Below, piece after piece: positions 53,535 through 61,665 of a stretch of DNA of 64,000 nucleotides (positions are counted from its first letter, which is position 1; each line of letters opens with the position of its first letter). Under the pieces are notes generated by a model. That model made no database searches, was not told where the DNA came from, and saw nothing but the letters and a program-made list of their open reading frames with translations. This DNA is from Streptomyces liangshanensis. Its GTDB lineage: Bacteria > Actinomycetota > Actinomycetes > Streptomycetales > Streptomycetaceae. The translations under genes and the position numbers were made by a program. The stretch covers positions 5,620,001-5,684,000 of the forward strand of contig NZ_CP050177.1 in assembly GCF_011694815.1 (NCBI RefSeq), written 5' to 3'.

Positions 53535-54371
53535 GTGCCCCGACTGTCCGAAGTCCTCGCCGAACTCGACACCCTCTGGCCCCCCGAGCGGGCCGAGCAG
53601 TGGGATGCCGTCGGCACGGTCTGCGGTGATCCCGACGCGTCCGTCACCCGGGTCCTGTTCGCGGTCGACCCCGTCCAGGACATCGTCGACGAGGCCGTGG
53701 AGCTGGGCGCCGAGCTGATCGTCACGCACCACCCGCTCTACCTGCGTGGTACGACGACGGTCGCGGCGTCCACCTTCAAGGGCCGCGCCGTGCACACCCT
53801 CATCAAGCACGACATCGCGCTGCACGTCGCGCACACCAACGCCGACACCGCCGACCCCGGCGTCTCCGACGCCCTCGCGGGCGCGCTGGACCTGCGGATC
53901 GTACGACCCCTCGTACCGGACCCCACCGACCCCGCGGGCCGCCGCGGCCTCGGCCGGATCTGCGAACTCGACCGCCCCGCCACCCTCCGCGACTTCGCCG
54001 CGCGCGTCGCCCACCGGCTGCCCGCCACCGCGCAGGGCATCAGGATCGCCGGCGACCCGGCCGCCCTCGTCCGTACCGTCGCGGTCAGCGGCGGCTCGGG
54101 CGACAGCCTCTTCGACCAGGTCAGGGCCGCGGGCGTGGACGCGTTCGTCACCGCCGACCTGCGCCACCACCCGGTCTCCGAGGCCACCCACCACTCGCCG
54201 CTGGGACTGGTCGACGCCGCGCACTGGGCCACCGAATGGCCCTGGTGCGAGCAGGCCGCCGCCCAGCTCGACGAGATTTCCGACCGCCACGGCTGGGACC
54301 TGCGGGTCCACGTCTCGAAGACGGTCACCGACCCCTGGTCCGCCCACCTCTCCTCAGGAGCCCCCAACTGA
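53535..54371 (+). CDS. Nif3-like dinuclear metal center protein
   Basis: A 278-residue NIF3/YbgI-family protein. The metal-ligand motifs are ELIVTHHPLYLRG near residue 62-74 with paired His, LHVAHTNADTADPG, and GDSLFDQVRAAGVDAFVTADLRHH near 195-220. The family binds two metals and is thought to be a GTP-cyclohydrolase-type hydrolase, but no physiological role is proven. GTG 53535 follows GGTAGCC. Its stop overlaps the next gene's apparent CTG start. Confidence 0.9.
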   Translation: MPRLSEVLAELDTLWPPERAEQWDAVGTVCGDPDASVTRVLFAVDPVQDIVDEAVELGAELIVTHHPLYLRGTTTVAASTFKGRAVHTLIKHDIALHVAHTNADTADPGVSDALAGALDLRIVRPLVPDPTDPAGRRGLGRICELDRPATLRDFAARVAHRLPATAQGIRIAGDPAALVRTVAVSGGSGDSLFDQVRAAGVDAFVTADLRHHPVSEATHHSPLGLVDAAHWATEWPWCEQAAAQLDEISDRHGWDLRVHVSKTVTDPWSAHLSSGAPN

Positions 54372-55111
54372 ACGCCGACCCCGCCGACCAGATCCGCCTC
54401 CTCGACGTCCAGGCGCTCGACGTCCGGCTGTCGCAGCTCGACCACAAGCGCGGCGCGCTGCCCGAGCACGCCGAGATCGAGTCGCTCACCAAGGACCTCG
54501 CGCAGCTGCGGGACCTCCTCGTCGCCTCCCAGACCGAGGAGAGCGACACCGCCCGCGAGCAGACCAAGGCCGAGCAGGACGTCGACCAGGTGCGCCAGCG
54601 CGCCGTACGCGACCAGCAGCGCCTCGACTCCGGGACGGTCAGCTCGTCCAAGGACCTGGAGAACCTCCAGCGCGAGATCGTCTCCCTCGCCAAGCGGCAG
54701 GGAGACCTGGAGGACGTCGTCCTCGAAGTGATGGAGCGCCGCGAGTCCGCGCAGGAGCGGGTCGCCGAGCTGACGGAACGCGTCTCCTCCGTCCAGGCCA
54801 AGACCGACGACGCCGTCGCGCGCCGCGACGCGGCCACCGAGGGGCTGGACGGCGAGGCCGCGACCGTCACGAAGGAGCGCGAGGTCGTCTCCGGGACGCT
54901 CCCCGCCGACCTCCTCAAGCTGTACGAGAAGCTCCGCACCCAGCAGGGCGGGGTGGGCGCCGCCCGCCTCTACCGGCGCCGCTGCGAGGGCTGCCAGCTG
55001 GAGCTGAACATCACCGAGGTCAACGAGGTCAAGGCGGCCCCGCGCGACGAAGTGCTGCGGTGCGAGAACTGCCGCCGCATCCTGGTCCGTACCGCCGACT
55101 CGGGCCTCTGA
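54368..55111 (+). CDS. Coiled-coil C4-type zinc-ribbon protein with an apparent CTG start
   Basis: A 247-residue protein: a long coiled coil (LDVQALDVRLSQLDHKRG, AREQTKAEQDVDQVRQRA) and a C-terminal C4 zinc ribbon (RRRCEGCQLELN ... LRCENCRRILVR). The family (DUF164/CT398-like) is widespread and linked to Nif3 and RNase H genes. No ATG, GTG or TTG occurs in frame near the expected start: the first later candidates are deep in the coil. CTG 54368 overlaps the Nif3 stop as CTGA and has CAGGAG 8 bp upstream, so a CTG initiation is the best explanation. Confidence 0.8.
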   Translation: MNADPADQIRLLDVQALDVRLSQLDHKRGALPEHAEIESLTKDLAQLRDLLVASQTEESDTAREQTKAEQDVDQVRQRAVRDQQRLDSGTVSSSKDLENLQREIVSLAKRQGDLEDVVLEVMERRESAQERVAELTERVSSVQAKTDDAVARRDAATEGLDGEAATVTKEREVVSGTLPADLLKLYEKLRTQQGGVGAARLYRRRCEGCQLELNITEVNEVKAAPRDEVLRCENCRRILVRTADSGL

Positions 55112-55114
55112 CCG

Positions 55115-56362
55115 ATGACCGTTCCTACGGCAGACACCCCGACGCCCGCGCCCACCTTCTACGTGGAGGCGGACGGCGGCTCGCGCGGCAACCCGGGGCC
55201 CGCGGGGTACGGGGCCGTCGTCCTCGACCCGCGGACGGGCGAGGCGCTGGCGGAGACCGCGGAGTACGTGGGCGTCGCGACGAACAACGTCGCCGAGTAC
55301 AAGGGCCTGATCGCGGGGCTCACGGCGGCGAAGGCGCTCGACCCCGACGCCCGGGTGCACGTCCGGATGGACTCCAAGCTGGTCGTCGAGCAGATGACCG
55401 GCCGCTGGAAGATCAAGCACCCGGACATGAAGCCGCTGGCGGCGGAGGCGGCGCGGATCCTGCCGGCGGACCGGGTGACGTACGAGTGGATCCCGCGCGA
55501 GCGGAACAAGCACGCGGACCGGCTCGCCAACGAGGCGATGGACGCGGGCAAGCAGGGGCGCCAGTGGGACGCGGCGTCGTCCACGGCGGCCCTGGACGTG
55601 GGCGCGGCACGCTCGGCGGCGAAGCTCGCGGGGCCCGCGCCCACCGGGACGGAGGAATCGCCGGCGTCGGCCAAGACGGACACCTCGACGGTCGCGGAGA
55701 AGGACACCTCCACCGGCTGGGGCGGGTCCGCCGACCTGGGACCGCCCGCCACCTTCGTCCTCCTCCGGCACGGCGAGACGGCGCTCACCCCCAGCAAGCG
55801 CTTCTCCGGCAGCGGGGGCACCGACCCGGAACTGTCGCCCGTCGGCCGCCGCCAGGCGGAGGCCGCCGGCGCGGCGCTCGCCGCGCGCGGCACCGTCCAG
55901 GACATCGTCTCCTCGCCGCTGCTCCGTTGCCGCGAGACCGCCCAGGCGGCGGCCGACCGGCTGGGCCTGGACGTCGTCATCGAGGACGACCTGCGCGAGA
56001 CGGACTTCGGCGCGTGGGAGGGGATGTCGTTCGCGGAGGTACGGGAGCGGTACCCCGACGACCTCAGCGCCTGGCTCAGCTCACCGACCGTGGCCCCCAC
56101 GGGCGGCGGCGAGAGCTTCGCGACGGTGGGCCGCCGCGTCGCGGCCGCCCGCGACCGCCTCCTCGCCCGGTACGCGGGCCGCACGGTCCTGGTCGTCACG
56201 CACGTGACGCCGGTGAAGGAGCTGGTACGGCTGGCGCTGGGCGCACCGCCCGAGTCCCTGTTCCGGATGGAACTGTCGGCGGCGTCGGTGTCGGTGGTGG
56301 CGTACTACGCGGACGGCAACGCGTCCCTGAGACTCCTGAACGACACCTCACACCTAACCTGA
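55115..56362 (+). CDS. Bifunctional RNase HI / acid phosphatase
   Basis: A 415-residue fusion. Residues 13-150 form an RNase HI-type domain with acidic residues in YVEADGGSRGNPGPAGYG, NNVAEYKGLIAGL, VHVRMDSKLVVEQM and NKHADRLANEAMD. Residues about 210-410 are a histidine phosphatase (VLLRHGETAL near 213, ending with VTHVTPVKE). The arrangement matches mycobacterial Rv2228c, whose second half acts as an alpha-ribazole/cobalamin-type phosphatase. It follows the zinc-ribbon gene after 3 bp. The role is RNA-DNA hybrid removal plus phosphate-ester cleavage. Confidence 0.92.
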   Translation: MTVPTADTPTPAPTFYVEADGGSRGNPGPAGYGAVVLDPRTGEALAETAEYVGVATNNVAEYKGLIAGLTAAKALDPDARVHVRMDSKLVVEQMTGRWKIKHPDMKPLAAEAARILPADRVTYEWIPRERNKHADRLANEAMDAGKQGRQWDAASSTAALDVGAARSAAKLAGPAPTGTEESPASAKTDTSTVAEKDTSTGWGGSADLGPPATFVLLRHGETALTPSKRFSGSGGTDPELSPVGRRQAEAAGAALAARGTVQDIVSSPLLRCRETAQAAADRLGLDVVIEDDLRETDFGAWEGMSFAEVRERYPDDLSAWLSSPTVAPTGGGESFATVGRRVAAARDRLLARYAGRTVLVVTHVTPVKELVRLALGAPPESLFRMELSAASVSVVAYYADGNASLRLLNDTSHLT

Positions 56363-56672
56363 ATCCCCACCACTCCAAGCCCGTCCACCGGACGGCCCCT
56401 CCAAGCGGCTCCGCCGGGCGGTCACTCCAAGCGGCTCCGCCGCAAGCCCGCCGGGCGGGCCCCCACTTCAAGCCCGTCCGGCGTTTGAGGACATCGGTAA
56501 CCCGCGCCCCCCACGCGCGGCCACCCGGCGTCCCCGCCCCGGTCAAGTCCCGCCAGCGGCCGACCACTTCAAGCGGCTCCGCCGCAAACCCCGCCGGACG
56601 AGCCGCGACTTCAAGCCCGTCCGGCGTTTGAGGACATCAGTAACCCGCACCACCCACCCACCGGCACCACCC
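56363..56672. other. 310-bp spacer filled with short repeats
   Basis: Lies between converging genes. It is made of repeats described separately (56465-56648) and three copies of AAGCGGCTCCGCCG, several able to pair with nearby GCCGGACGGGC-like pieces. No gene is present. Confidence 0.65.
56465..56648. repeat. Two 41-bp copies of a streptomycete intergenic repeat
   Basis: A 41-bp unit beginning ACTTCAAGCCCGTCCGGCG and ending TAACCCGC lies at 56465-56505 and 56608-56648 with one mismatch. A short unit of this type (TCAAACGCCGGACGGGCTTGA on the other strand) is familiar from many Streptomyces intergenic spacers, often at gene ends. Confidence 0.7.
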
Positions 56673-57305
56673 TCACACCCCCAAAGAACCCCCTCGCAAC
56701 CCACCCGCCCCCCGAGCCAACCCCTCCACCCGCCCCCAGTCCCGCGCGGCCAGCGCATCCGCCGGGATCATCCACGTCCCCCCGACACACCCCACGTTGG
56801 GCAGCGCCAGGTACTCCCGCGCCGACTCCGCCGTGATCCCGCCCGTCGGGCAGAAACGGGCCTGCGGGAGCGGGCTGCTCAAGGACTTGAGGTACGCGGT
56901 ACCCCCCGCCGCCTCCGCCGGGAAGAACTTCATCTCCGTCACCCCACGCTCCAGCAACGCCACCACCTCCGAGGCCGTCGACACCCCCGGCAGGAACGGC
57001 ACCCCGGACTCCCGCGCCGCGTCCAGCAGCCTCGGCGTCCACCCGGGGCTGACCAGGAAGCGCGCCCCCGCCGCCACCGAGTCGGCCACACCCGCCGGGG
57101 TGATGACCGTGCCCGCGCCGACCACCGCGTCCGGCACCTCCTCGGCTATCGCGCGGATCGCGTCCAGCGCCGCCGGCGTCCTGAGCGTCACCTCGATCGC
57201 GGGCAGCCCGCCCGCGACCAGGGCGCGGGCGAGCGGGACGGCGTCGGCGGCGTCGTGGAGAACCACCACAGGGATGACGGGCGCGAGGTCGAGCAGGGAG
57301 GTCAT
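56673..57305 (-). CDS. eda: KDPG / 4-hydroxy-2-oxoglutarate aldolase
   Basis: A 210-residue class I aldolase: PVIPVVVLHDAADAVPLARAL opens the barrel, GLPAIEVTLRTPAALDAIR carries the family Glu, VVGAGTVITPAGV, FLVSPGWTPRLL, then FFPAEAAGGTAYLKSLSSPLP with the Schiff-base Lys and CPTGGIT phosphate loop. It splits 2-keto-3-deoxy-6-phosphogluconate to pyruvate and glyceraldehyde-3-phosphate. ATG 57305 follows CAGGA. A palindromic operator candidate lies upstream. The rest of the Entner-Doudoroff genes are not nearby, so hydroxyglutarate/sugar-acid use is likely. Confidence 0.9.
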   Translation of the reverse strand: MTSLLDLAPVIPVVVLHDAADAVPLARALVAGGLPAIEVTLRTPAALDAIRAIAEEVPDAVVGAGTVITPAGVADSVAAGARFLVSPGWTPRLLDAARESGVPFLPGVSTASEVVALLERGVTEMKFFPAEAAGGTAYLKSLSSPLPQARFCPTGGITAESAREYLALPNVGCVGGTWMIPADALAARDWGRVEGLARGAGGLRGGSLGV

Positions 57306-57335
57306 GGCGTCATCCTGCCCCGCGTGCGCAGAGCA

Positions 57336-57363
57336 CGCAACGAGCGTTGCGCACCACGCAACG
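57336..57363. promoter_or_regulatory. Operator-like repeat of CGCAACG half-sites
   Basis: CGCAACG AG CGTTGCG is an exact inverted repeat at 57336-57351, and a third half-site CGCAACG follows at 57357-57363. It lies 31-58 bp upstream of the aldolase start. The spacing suggests an IclR- or GntR-type regulator, which is inference. Confidence 0.5.
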
Positions 57364-57395
57364 CGACGGAACGCACCGCACACCGAAGCGCCCCC

Positions 57396-58241
57396 TCAGT
57401 GGATCTCCCTGACCACCACGTCCAGCGCCCACGTCCGCCCAGCCCCAACCCCGGCGCCAGCCCCAACCCCGGAGCCCCCCGCCCCCGCCGGAGCCGTCAC
57501 CTCCACCACGTACCCCAGGTCCCGCAACGCCTCCACCAGCCCCGCCGGCGTCCTGGGCCGGGCCCCGGCCATGAGCAGGTCCCGGACCAGCCGCCCCTTC
57601 GTCGCCTTGTTGAAGTGGCTGACCACGGACCTCTTCTCGACCCCGGTCGCCTCGTCCACCTGCGCGTGCAGCACCCGTACCGTCGCCGTACGCCCGGCGA
57701 GCGCCCCCTCGGGCTTCCACGCCGCCGCGTACGCCGACGAACGCAGGTCCAGCACCATCCCGTCACCCGCCGCCTCGGGCACGACGGCCCGCATGGGCGT
57801 CCGCCAGTACGTGCCGAGCGCGCCGAGACCCGGCAGTCTGACCCCCATCGCGCACCGGTACGGCGGGATCCGGTCGCCGATCCGTACCGCACCCCACAAC
57901 CCGGAGAAGACCAGCAGCGACTTCCCCGCGCGGCGCTTCGCGGCGGTGTCGAGGGTGGCGAGGCCGAGCGCGTCGTACAGCACACCGGTGTACAGCTCCC
58001 CGGCGGGACGCGCCCCGGCCGTCCGCAGGACGACGTTCTTGGCGATCTCCCCGCGCAGCCCCTCGGTGAGTCCGAGCACGTCACGCGCCTTGTCCTCGTC
58101 GGCCGCGCACAACTCCACCAGCTCGTCCAGTACGGCGGCCCTGGCCTCGGCGAGACCCGGCAGCGACAGGGACTCCGGCTTCAGGGGCGCGCCGCGCCCG
58201 GCGGCGGCCTTCCCTTCGGACGGGGGGAGCAGCACGAGCAC
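57396..58241 (-). CDS. yaaA: Peroxide stress protein YaaA
   Basis: A 281-residue protein of the UPF0246/YaaA family (VLVLLPPSEGKAAAGRGAPL at the N-terminus; LYTGVLYDALGL; GLWGAVRIGDRIPPYRCAMG; VVSHFNKATKGRLVRDLL). YaaA binds DNA and lowers free iron during hydrogen peroxide stress in E. coli. GTG 58241 follows AAGGAG at 7 bp, which rules out the longer frame. Ends with an Ala/Gly linker and a short final segment WALDVVVREIH. Monocistronic. Confidence 0.9.
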   Translation of the reverse strand: MLVLLPPSEGKAAAGRGAPLKPESLSLPGLAEARAAVLDELVELCAADEDKARDVLGLTEGLRGEIAKNVVLRTAGARPAGELYTGVLYDALGLATLDTAAKRRAGKSLLVFSGLWGAVRIGDRIPPYRCAMGVRLPGLGALGTYWRTPMRAVVPEAAGDGMVLDLRSSAYAAAWKPEGALAGRTATVRVLHAQVDEATGVEKRSVVSHFNKATKGRLVRDLLMAGARPRTPAGLVEALRDLGYVVEVTAPAGAGGSGVGAGAGVGAGRTWALDVVVREIH

Positions 58242-58335
58242 GGTGGTTCTCCTTCGGGGACGTACGGGGCGAAGGGCGCCCCGGCCGCCAGGGTAGGCGA
58301 CGAGCGCCCGGCGGCGGCCCACGCCCGCCTCGCCC

Positions 58336-59019
58336 TCAGGCCCCCGCGGCGCGAAGCACCCGTACCAGCTCCTCGGCCTGGTCCGCGTGGAAGCGGATCA
58401 CCCGGGCCCGGCCCGTGCGCCCCAGGGGCCGCACGAACGTGACCGGCTCGGTCAGCTCCACCCTTACGGACGTCTGGCTGCCGACCACCAGGTCCAGCAC
58501 GCCCTCATCTGCGCACTGAATCAACCCCCCACTCGGATAACGCCGCTCCACCCGCACCGAGGCGATGCGTTCGCGAGCGATCAGGAGATCGAAGAGCGCG
58601 CCGTACCGGATCCTCAACGAACCGTCCGCGCCCGCCACATGGGGCCGGGTGACGCACCCGGCGTGCAGGGCGAGCACGGCCAGCACGGTGTAGACGTCGA
58701 GGACGAGCATGATCCGGTGCACGAGGGGCCACGGGGTGAGCAGGACGGTCAGGACCACCGTCTCGACGACCGAGACGAAGAGGAGCCCGTACATCATCGC
58801 CGTCTGCGGCCCGGTGTACGGGGCCGCGTGGTCGCCGTCGCGTACCCCGTGCGTCCGGCGCGCGACCCAGCGGGCCAGGCTGCCGACGCCCCGTACCTCA
58901 TGCAGCAACAGCCGCCGCACGGAAGGCGGAAGGAACCCCGGGACCGACCCGAGAACGACCCCCCACATCCCACGCGCCCCACCCCCGGCACGCCCCACGG
59001 CCCGCCACCTGACCCTCAC
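58336..59019 (-). CDS. Membrane protein with PH-like domain, coupled to a MerR gene
   Basis: A 227-residue protein. Two hydrophobic helices (MMYGLLFVSVVETVVLTVLL and LVHRIMLVLDVYTVLAVLAL, about 78-125) precede a beta-rich C-terminus resembling a bacterial PH-like domain (GSLRIRYGALFDLLIARERI, then SVRVELTEPVTFVRPLG). The GTG at 59019 overlaps the MerR stop (GTGA), so the regulator and membrane protein are translated together. Likely under MerR control. Function unknown. Confidence 0.74.
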   Translation of the reverse strand: MRVRWRAVGRAGGGARGMWGVVLGSVPGFLPPSVRRLLLHEVRGVGSLARWVARRTHGVRDGDHAAPYTGPQTAMMYGLLFVSVVETVVLTVLLTPWPLVHRIMLVLDVYTVLAVLALHAGCVTRPHVAGADGSLRIRYGALFDLLIARERIASVRVERRYPSGGLIQCADEGVLDLVVGSQTSVRVELTEPVTFVRPLGRTGRARVIRFHADQAEELVRVLRAAGA

Positions 59020-59816
59020 GAGCTCCCCCTCCCCACACCCTGCTCCCCATCCCCGCCCGCAACTCCCTCTTCCCGAGCCCGCGTTCGCCCCCGCTCCGTC
59101 AACGCCTCCATGATCCGGCGGACGACCTCCGCCTGGGCCGGGGCGAAGTCGGCCAGCAGGGCCGCGCCGAAACCGGCGTCCATCGGATCCCCCTCGACCG
59201 GCATCGCGTCGACCAACGTGTCGGGCACGGCCGCCGAGATCGCCGCGGCCAGCGCCGGGATCCGCGGATCGTCGCGCGGCGCCTCGGCGAGGTCGTCCAA
59301 CCGCCGGTAGAGCGCGAGCACTTCGGTGTCGTGCGTCAGCGGATGGAGGGCCTCGTACACACGCCGGTCCCCGTCCGCGGTGTCGAAGAGCGTCAGCAGT
59401 TCCCGGTCCTTCGCGGCCATGGGGGAGTCCGTGGCCGGGAGCGTCCCCAGCAGCCGCGCCAACGCCGGCGACACCGGCCCGGCGCCGCCGGACAGCGGGC
59501 CCGCCATCAGCTCGGCGAGCCTCGCGCGCCGCTCCTGGATCGCCCGCTCCTCCCGGGCCAGATCGGCGTCCAGCTCCGCGAGCACCTCGGCCAGCTCCCG
59601 CCCGGCGTCGTCGGCGAGCACGTCCCGTACCTCGTCCAGGCCGAGCCCCAGCTCGGTGAGCCGCCGGATCCGCGCCAGCAGGACGGCGTCCCGCACCGAA
59701 TACTCCCGGTAACCATTGGCCCGGCGCACAGGCTCGGGCAGCAGCCCCCGGTGGTGGTAGTGCCGTACCGCCCGCGGGGTGACCCCGACCAGCGCGGCGA
59801 TCTCTCCGATCCTCAT
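59016..59816 (-). CDS. MerR-family transcriptional regulator
   Basis: A 266-residue regulator. The N-terminal MerR helix-turn-helix (MRIGEIAALVGVTPRAVRHYHHRGLLPEPVRR first 33 residues, split here) is followed by the wing and a dimerisation coil (RELAEVLAELDADLAREER). The C-terminal region (about 115-250) is longer than in classic MerR and could bind a ligand. It has no conserved Cys for metal sensing. It heads a two-gene operon with the PH-like membrane protein. It probably represses itself and that gene. Confidence 0.9.
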   Translation of the reverse strand: MRIGEIAALVGVTPRAVRHYHHRGLLPEPVRRANGYREYSVRDAVLLARIRRLTELGLGLDEVRDVLADDAGRELAEVLAELDADLAREERAIQERRARLAELMAGPLSGGAGPVSPALARLLGTLPATDSPMAAKDRELLTLFDTADGDRRVYEALHPLTHDTEVLALYRRLDDLAEAPRDDPRIPALAAAISAAVPDTLVDAMPVEGDPMDAGFGAALLADFAPAQAEVVRRIMEALTERGRTRAREEGVAGGDGEQGVGRGSS

Positions 59817-59895
59817 ACGCCGAGTAGAAACGTTGACGCAGCGGCAAGGTCAAGCGTGCGGGGCCCGCCGCCACGCCGGGTAACATGGTGGGCAC

Positions 59896-60307
59896 GGCAG
59901 ACGAGCCGGGCGGACGGCCGCGTCAAGATCTCCGATCTTGCCGAGGAACGTCCGGGCTCCACAGGGCAGGGTGGTGGCTAACGGCCACCCGGGGTGACCC
60001 GCGGGACAGTGCCACAGAAAACAGACCGCCGGGAGCTTCGGCCCCCGGTAAGGGTGAAACGGTGGTGTAAGAGACCACCAGTGCCCAGGGTGACCTGGGC
60101 AGCTAGGTAAACCCCACCCGGAGCAAGGTCAAGAGGGGCCTCCGTAGAACGAGGCCCTGCGCGGACGCTCGAGGGCTGCTCGCCCGATGTCCGCGGGTAG
60201 ACCGCACGAGGCCGGCGGCAACGCCGGTCCTAGATGGATGGCCGTCTCCCCGGCCGCCGCGAGGCAACCGGGAGACAGAACCCGGCGTACAGCCCGACTC
60301 GTCTGCC
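59896..60307 (+). ncRNA. rnpB: RNase P RNA (class A)
   Basis: The 5' end GGCAGACGAG and the 3' end CTCGTCTGCC pair perfectly as P1 (59896-59905 with 60298-60307). The conserved core GAGGAACGTCCGGGCTCC and the ACAGAAAACAGACCGCC motif are present, with the expected later elements GGGTGAAACGGTGGTGTAAGAG and GGAGACAGAACCCGGCGTACAG. It catalyses 5' maturation of tRNA. A long terminator follows. Confidence 0.96.
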
Positions 60308-60310
60308 GCC

Positions 60311-60349
60311 AAGGGCCCCTGACCGGCTGAGTGCCGGTCAGGGGCCCTT
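60311..60349 (+). terminator. Terminator of rnpB
   Basis: A perfect 17-bp inverted repeat with a 5-nt TGAGT loop, followed by TTT. Confidence 0.92.
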
Positions 60350-60350
60350 T

Positions 60351-60500
60351 CCGGCTCACGTGGCCGTCGGAGGCGAAGCGGGACCAGATGTCCGGGATGG
60401 TGTCGTTGTCGACGTCGGGGATGCCGATGGCGGTCGAGACGTCGGCCTCCGTGGTGAGGGAGTTCAGTGCGGGGCTGATGGGCAAGGTCGACTTCTAGCG
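60351..60500 (-). pseudogene. Remnant of an FG-GAP/VCBS-repeat protein gene
   Basis: A minus-strand frame reads IGIPDVDNDTIPDIWSRFAS, the [D/N]-x-D-x-x-P-D-[IL]-W pattern of FG-GAP repeats in streptomycete lipoproteins. It has neither a plausible start nor a proper end: the frame runs into the rnpB terminator. It is best explained as the C-terminal fragment of a deleted gene. Confidence 0.6.
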
Positions 60501-60539
60501 CTGGAACGAGCGGTTGGGCGCGTACGCAAAGGTGAAGTG

Positions 60540-60989
60540 ATGGCTGTTTCCTCGGAGTTGGGGTTCTTCGACGGGCGGAGCTTCAGCCTGTTCGACTATC
60601 GGCACGGGCACGCGCAGGTGGTTGTGCGTGGGTTTCCGCCGTTCGGCGACGCTGTGGTGGAGAGCGGGGAGGGTGTGGTGCTCGACCTGTGTTTCCTCGG
60701 TGTCCAGCGGATCTCCTGCTGGAAGGACATCGGTCCCGTTCATCTCCGGGTCGCGGACACCGCGGAGCGGGCCACCTTGGAATCCCGTATCGGGCCGGTC
60801 AGGAGGAGGGAGGTCTTCCTGCTCGAACCGGGCTCGATCGAGAGTTATGTCATCGCCGGGCGTGTGGTGTGGGCCGAGTTCCTGATTCCGTCCCCGTTCA
60901 CGCTTCCCAGCCCGCTCGACAGCCAGAACCGGGAGGAGGCGGCGACGTATCGGCCCGTCGGTGGCTTCAAGCACTCGACTCGGGCGTAA
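60540..60989 (+). CDS. Hypothetical 149-residue protein
   Basis: A cytoplasmic protein beginning MAVSSELGFFDGRSFSLFDY with no domain I recognise. It has mixed beta/alpha character (QVVVRGFPPFGDAVVESGEGVVLDLCFLGVQRIS) and ends with a short Thr/Arg tail. ATG 60540 follows AAAGGTGAAGTG. Composition is slightly less G+C-biased than its neighbours. It lies between the FG-GAP remnant and the TOPRIM gene, a small accessory patch. No function proposed. Confidence 0.62.
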   Translation: MAVSSELGFFDGRSFSLFDYRHGHAQVVVRGFPPFGDAVVESGEGVVLDLCFLGVQRISCWKDIGPVHLRVADTAERATLESRIGPVRRREVFLLEPGSIESYVIAGRVVWAEFLIPSPFTLPSPLDSQNREEAATYRPVGGFKHSTRA

Positions 60990-61029
60990 TTGCCTACCGG
61001 GAGCGGGGCTGAGGGCGGAGACTCGGGGC

Positions 61030-61665
61030 GTGGCTGACATGGGGGTGTTTCGGGAGGCGGTTGTCGCTTGGGCGGGGGGTGGGGACGGGGGGCTGGCGCG
61101 GGAGTTGGTCGGGCGGGTGGGTGTTCGGGGCGTTGTCCTGGTGGAGGGGCCCAGTGATGCCGCCGCCGTGGAGGCGCTGGCCGTGTCGCGGGGGCGGGAT
61201 CTGGTGGGCGAGGGGGTTTGCGTGCTGCCGATGGGCGGGGCGATGAGCGTGGGGCGGTTCGTCCAGGTTCTCGGGCCGCCCGGGCTCGGGTTGCGGCTCG
61301 CGGGGTTGTGCGACGAGGCGGAGCTGTCCTTCTACGTCCGGGGCCTGGAGCGGGCCGGGGCGACGCGGGACGGGTTCTTCGTCTGTGTGGCGGACCTGGA
61401 GGACGAACTGATCCGCGCGCTGGGTACGGATCGGGTGGCGGAACTGGTCGAGGCCGAGGGTGATCTGCGCGCCCTCCAGACCTTCCTGCGCCAGCCTGCC
61501 CAGCAAGGTCGTCCGTCACAGCAGCAGTTGCGGCGCTTCCTCGGTACGAAGAAGGGGCGGAAGATCCACTACGGGCGTGTCCTGGTCGAGGCGCTGGAGC
61601 CCGGCCGCGTACCGGCTCCGCTCGACGACCTGCTCGCCTTCCTCAACGCGCCCAGGGTGGGCTGA
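61030..61665 (+). CDS. OLD-like TOPRIM domain protein
   Basis: A 211-residue protein. The TOPRIM motif GVVLVEGPSDAAAVEALA starts near residue 34, with the catalytic Glu at 39; LAGLCDEAEL near 94 and CVADLEDELIRALG near 115-128 supply the acidic residues. The C-terminal part FLGTKKGRKIHYGRVLVEAL is typical of the free-standing TOPRIM nucleotidyltransferase/hydrolase group related to OLD-family nucleases. No ATPase domain is attached. GTG 61030 (or ATG 61039). It ends 23 bp inside the converging cupin gene. Nuclease activity is inferred. Confidence 0.76.
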   Translation: MADMGVFREAVVAWAGGGDGGLARELVGRVGVRGVVLVEGPSDAAAVEALAVSRGRDLVGEGVCVLPMGGAMSVGRFVQVLGPPGLGLRLAGLCDEAELSFYVRGLERAGATRDGFFVCVADLEDELIRALGTDRVAELVEAEGDLRALQTFLRQPAQQGRPSQQQLRRFLGTKKGRKIHYGRVLVEALEPGRVPAPLDDLLAFLNAPRVG

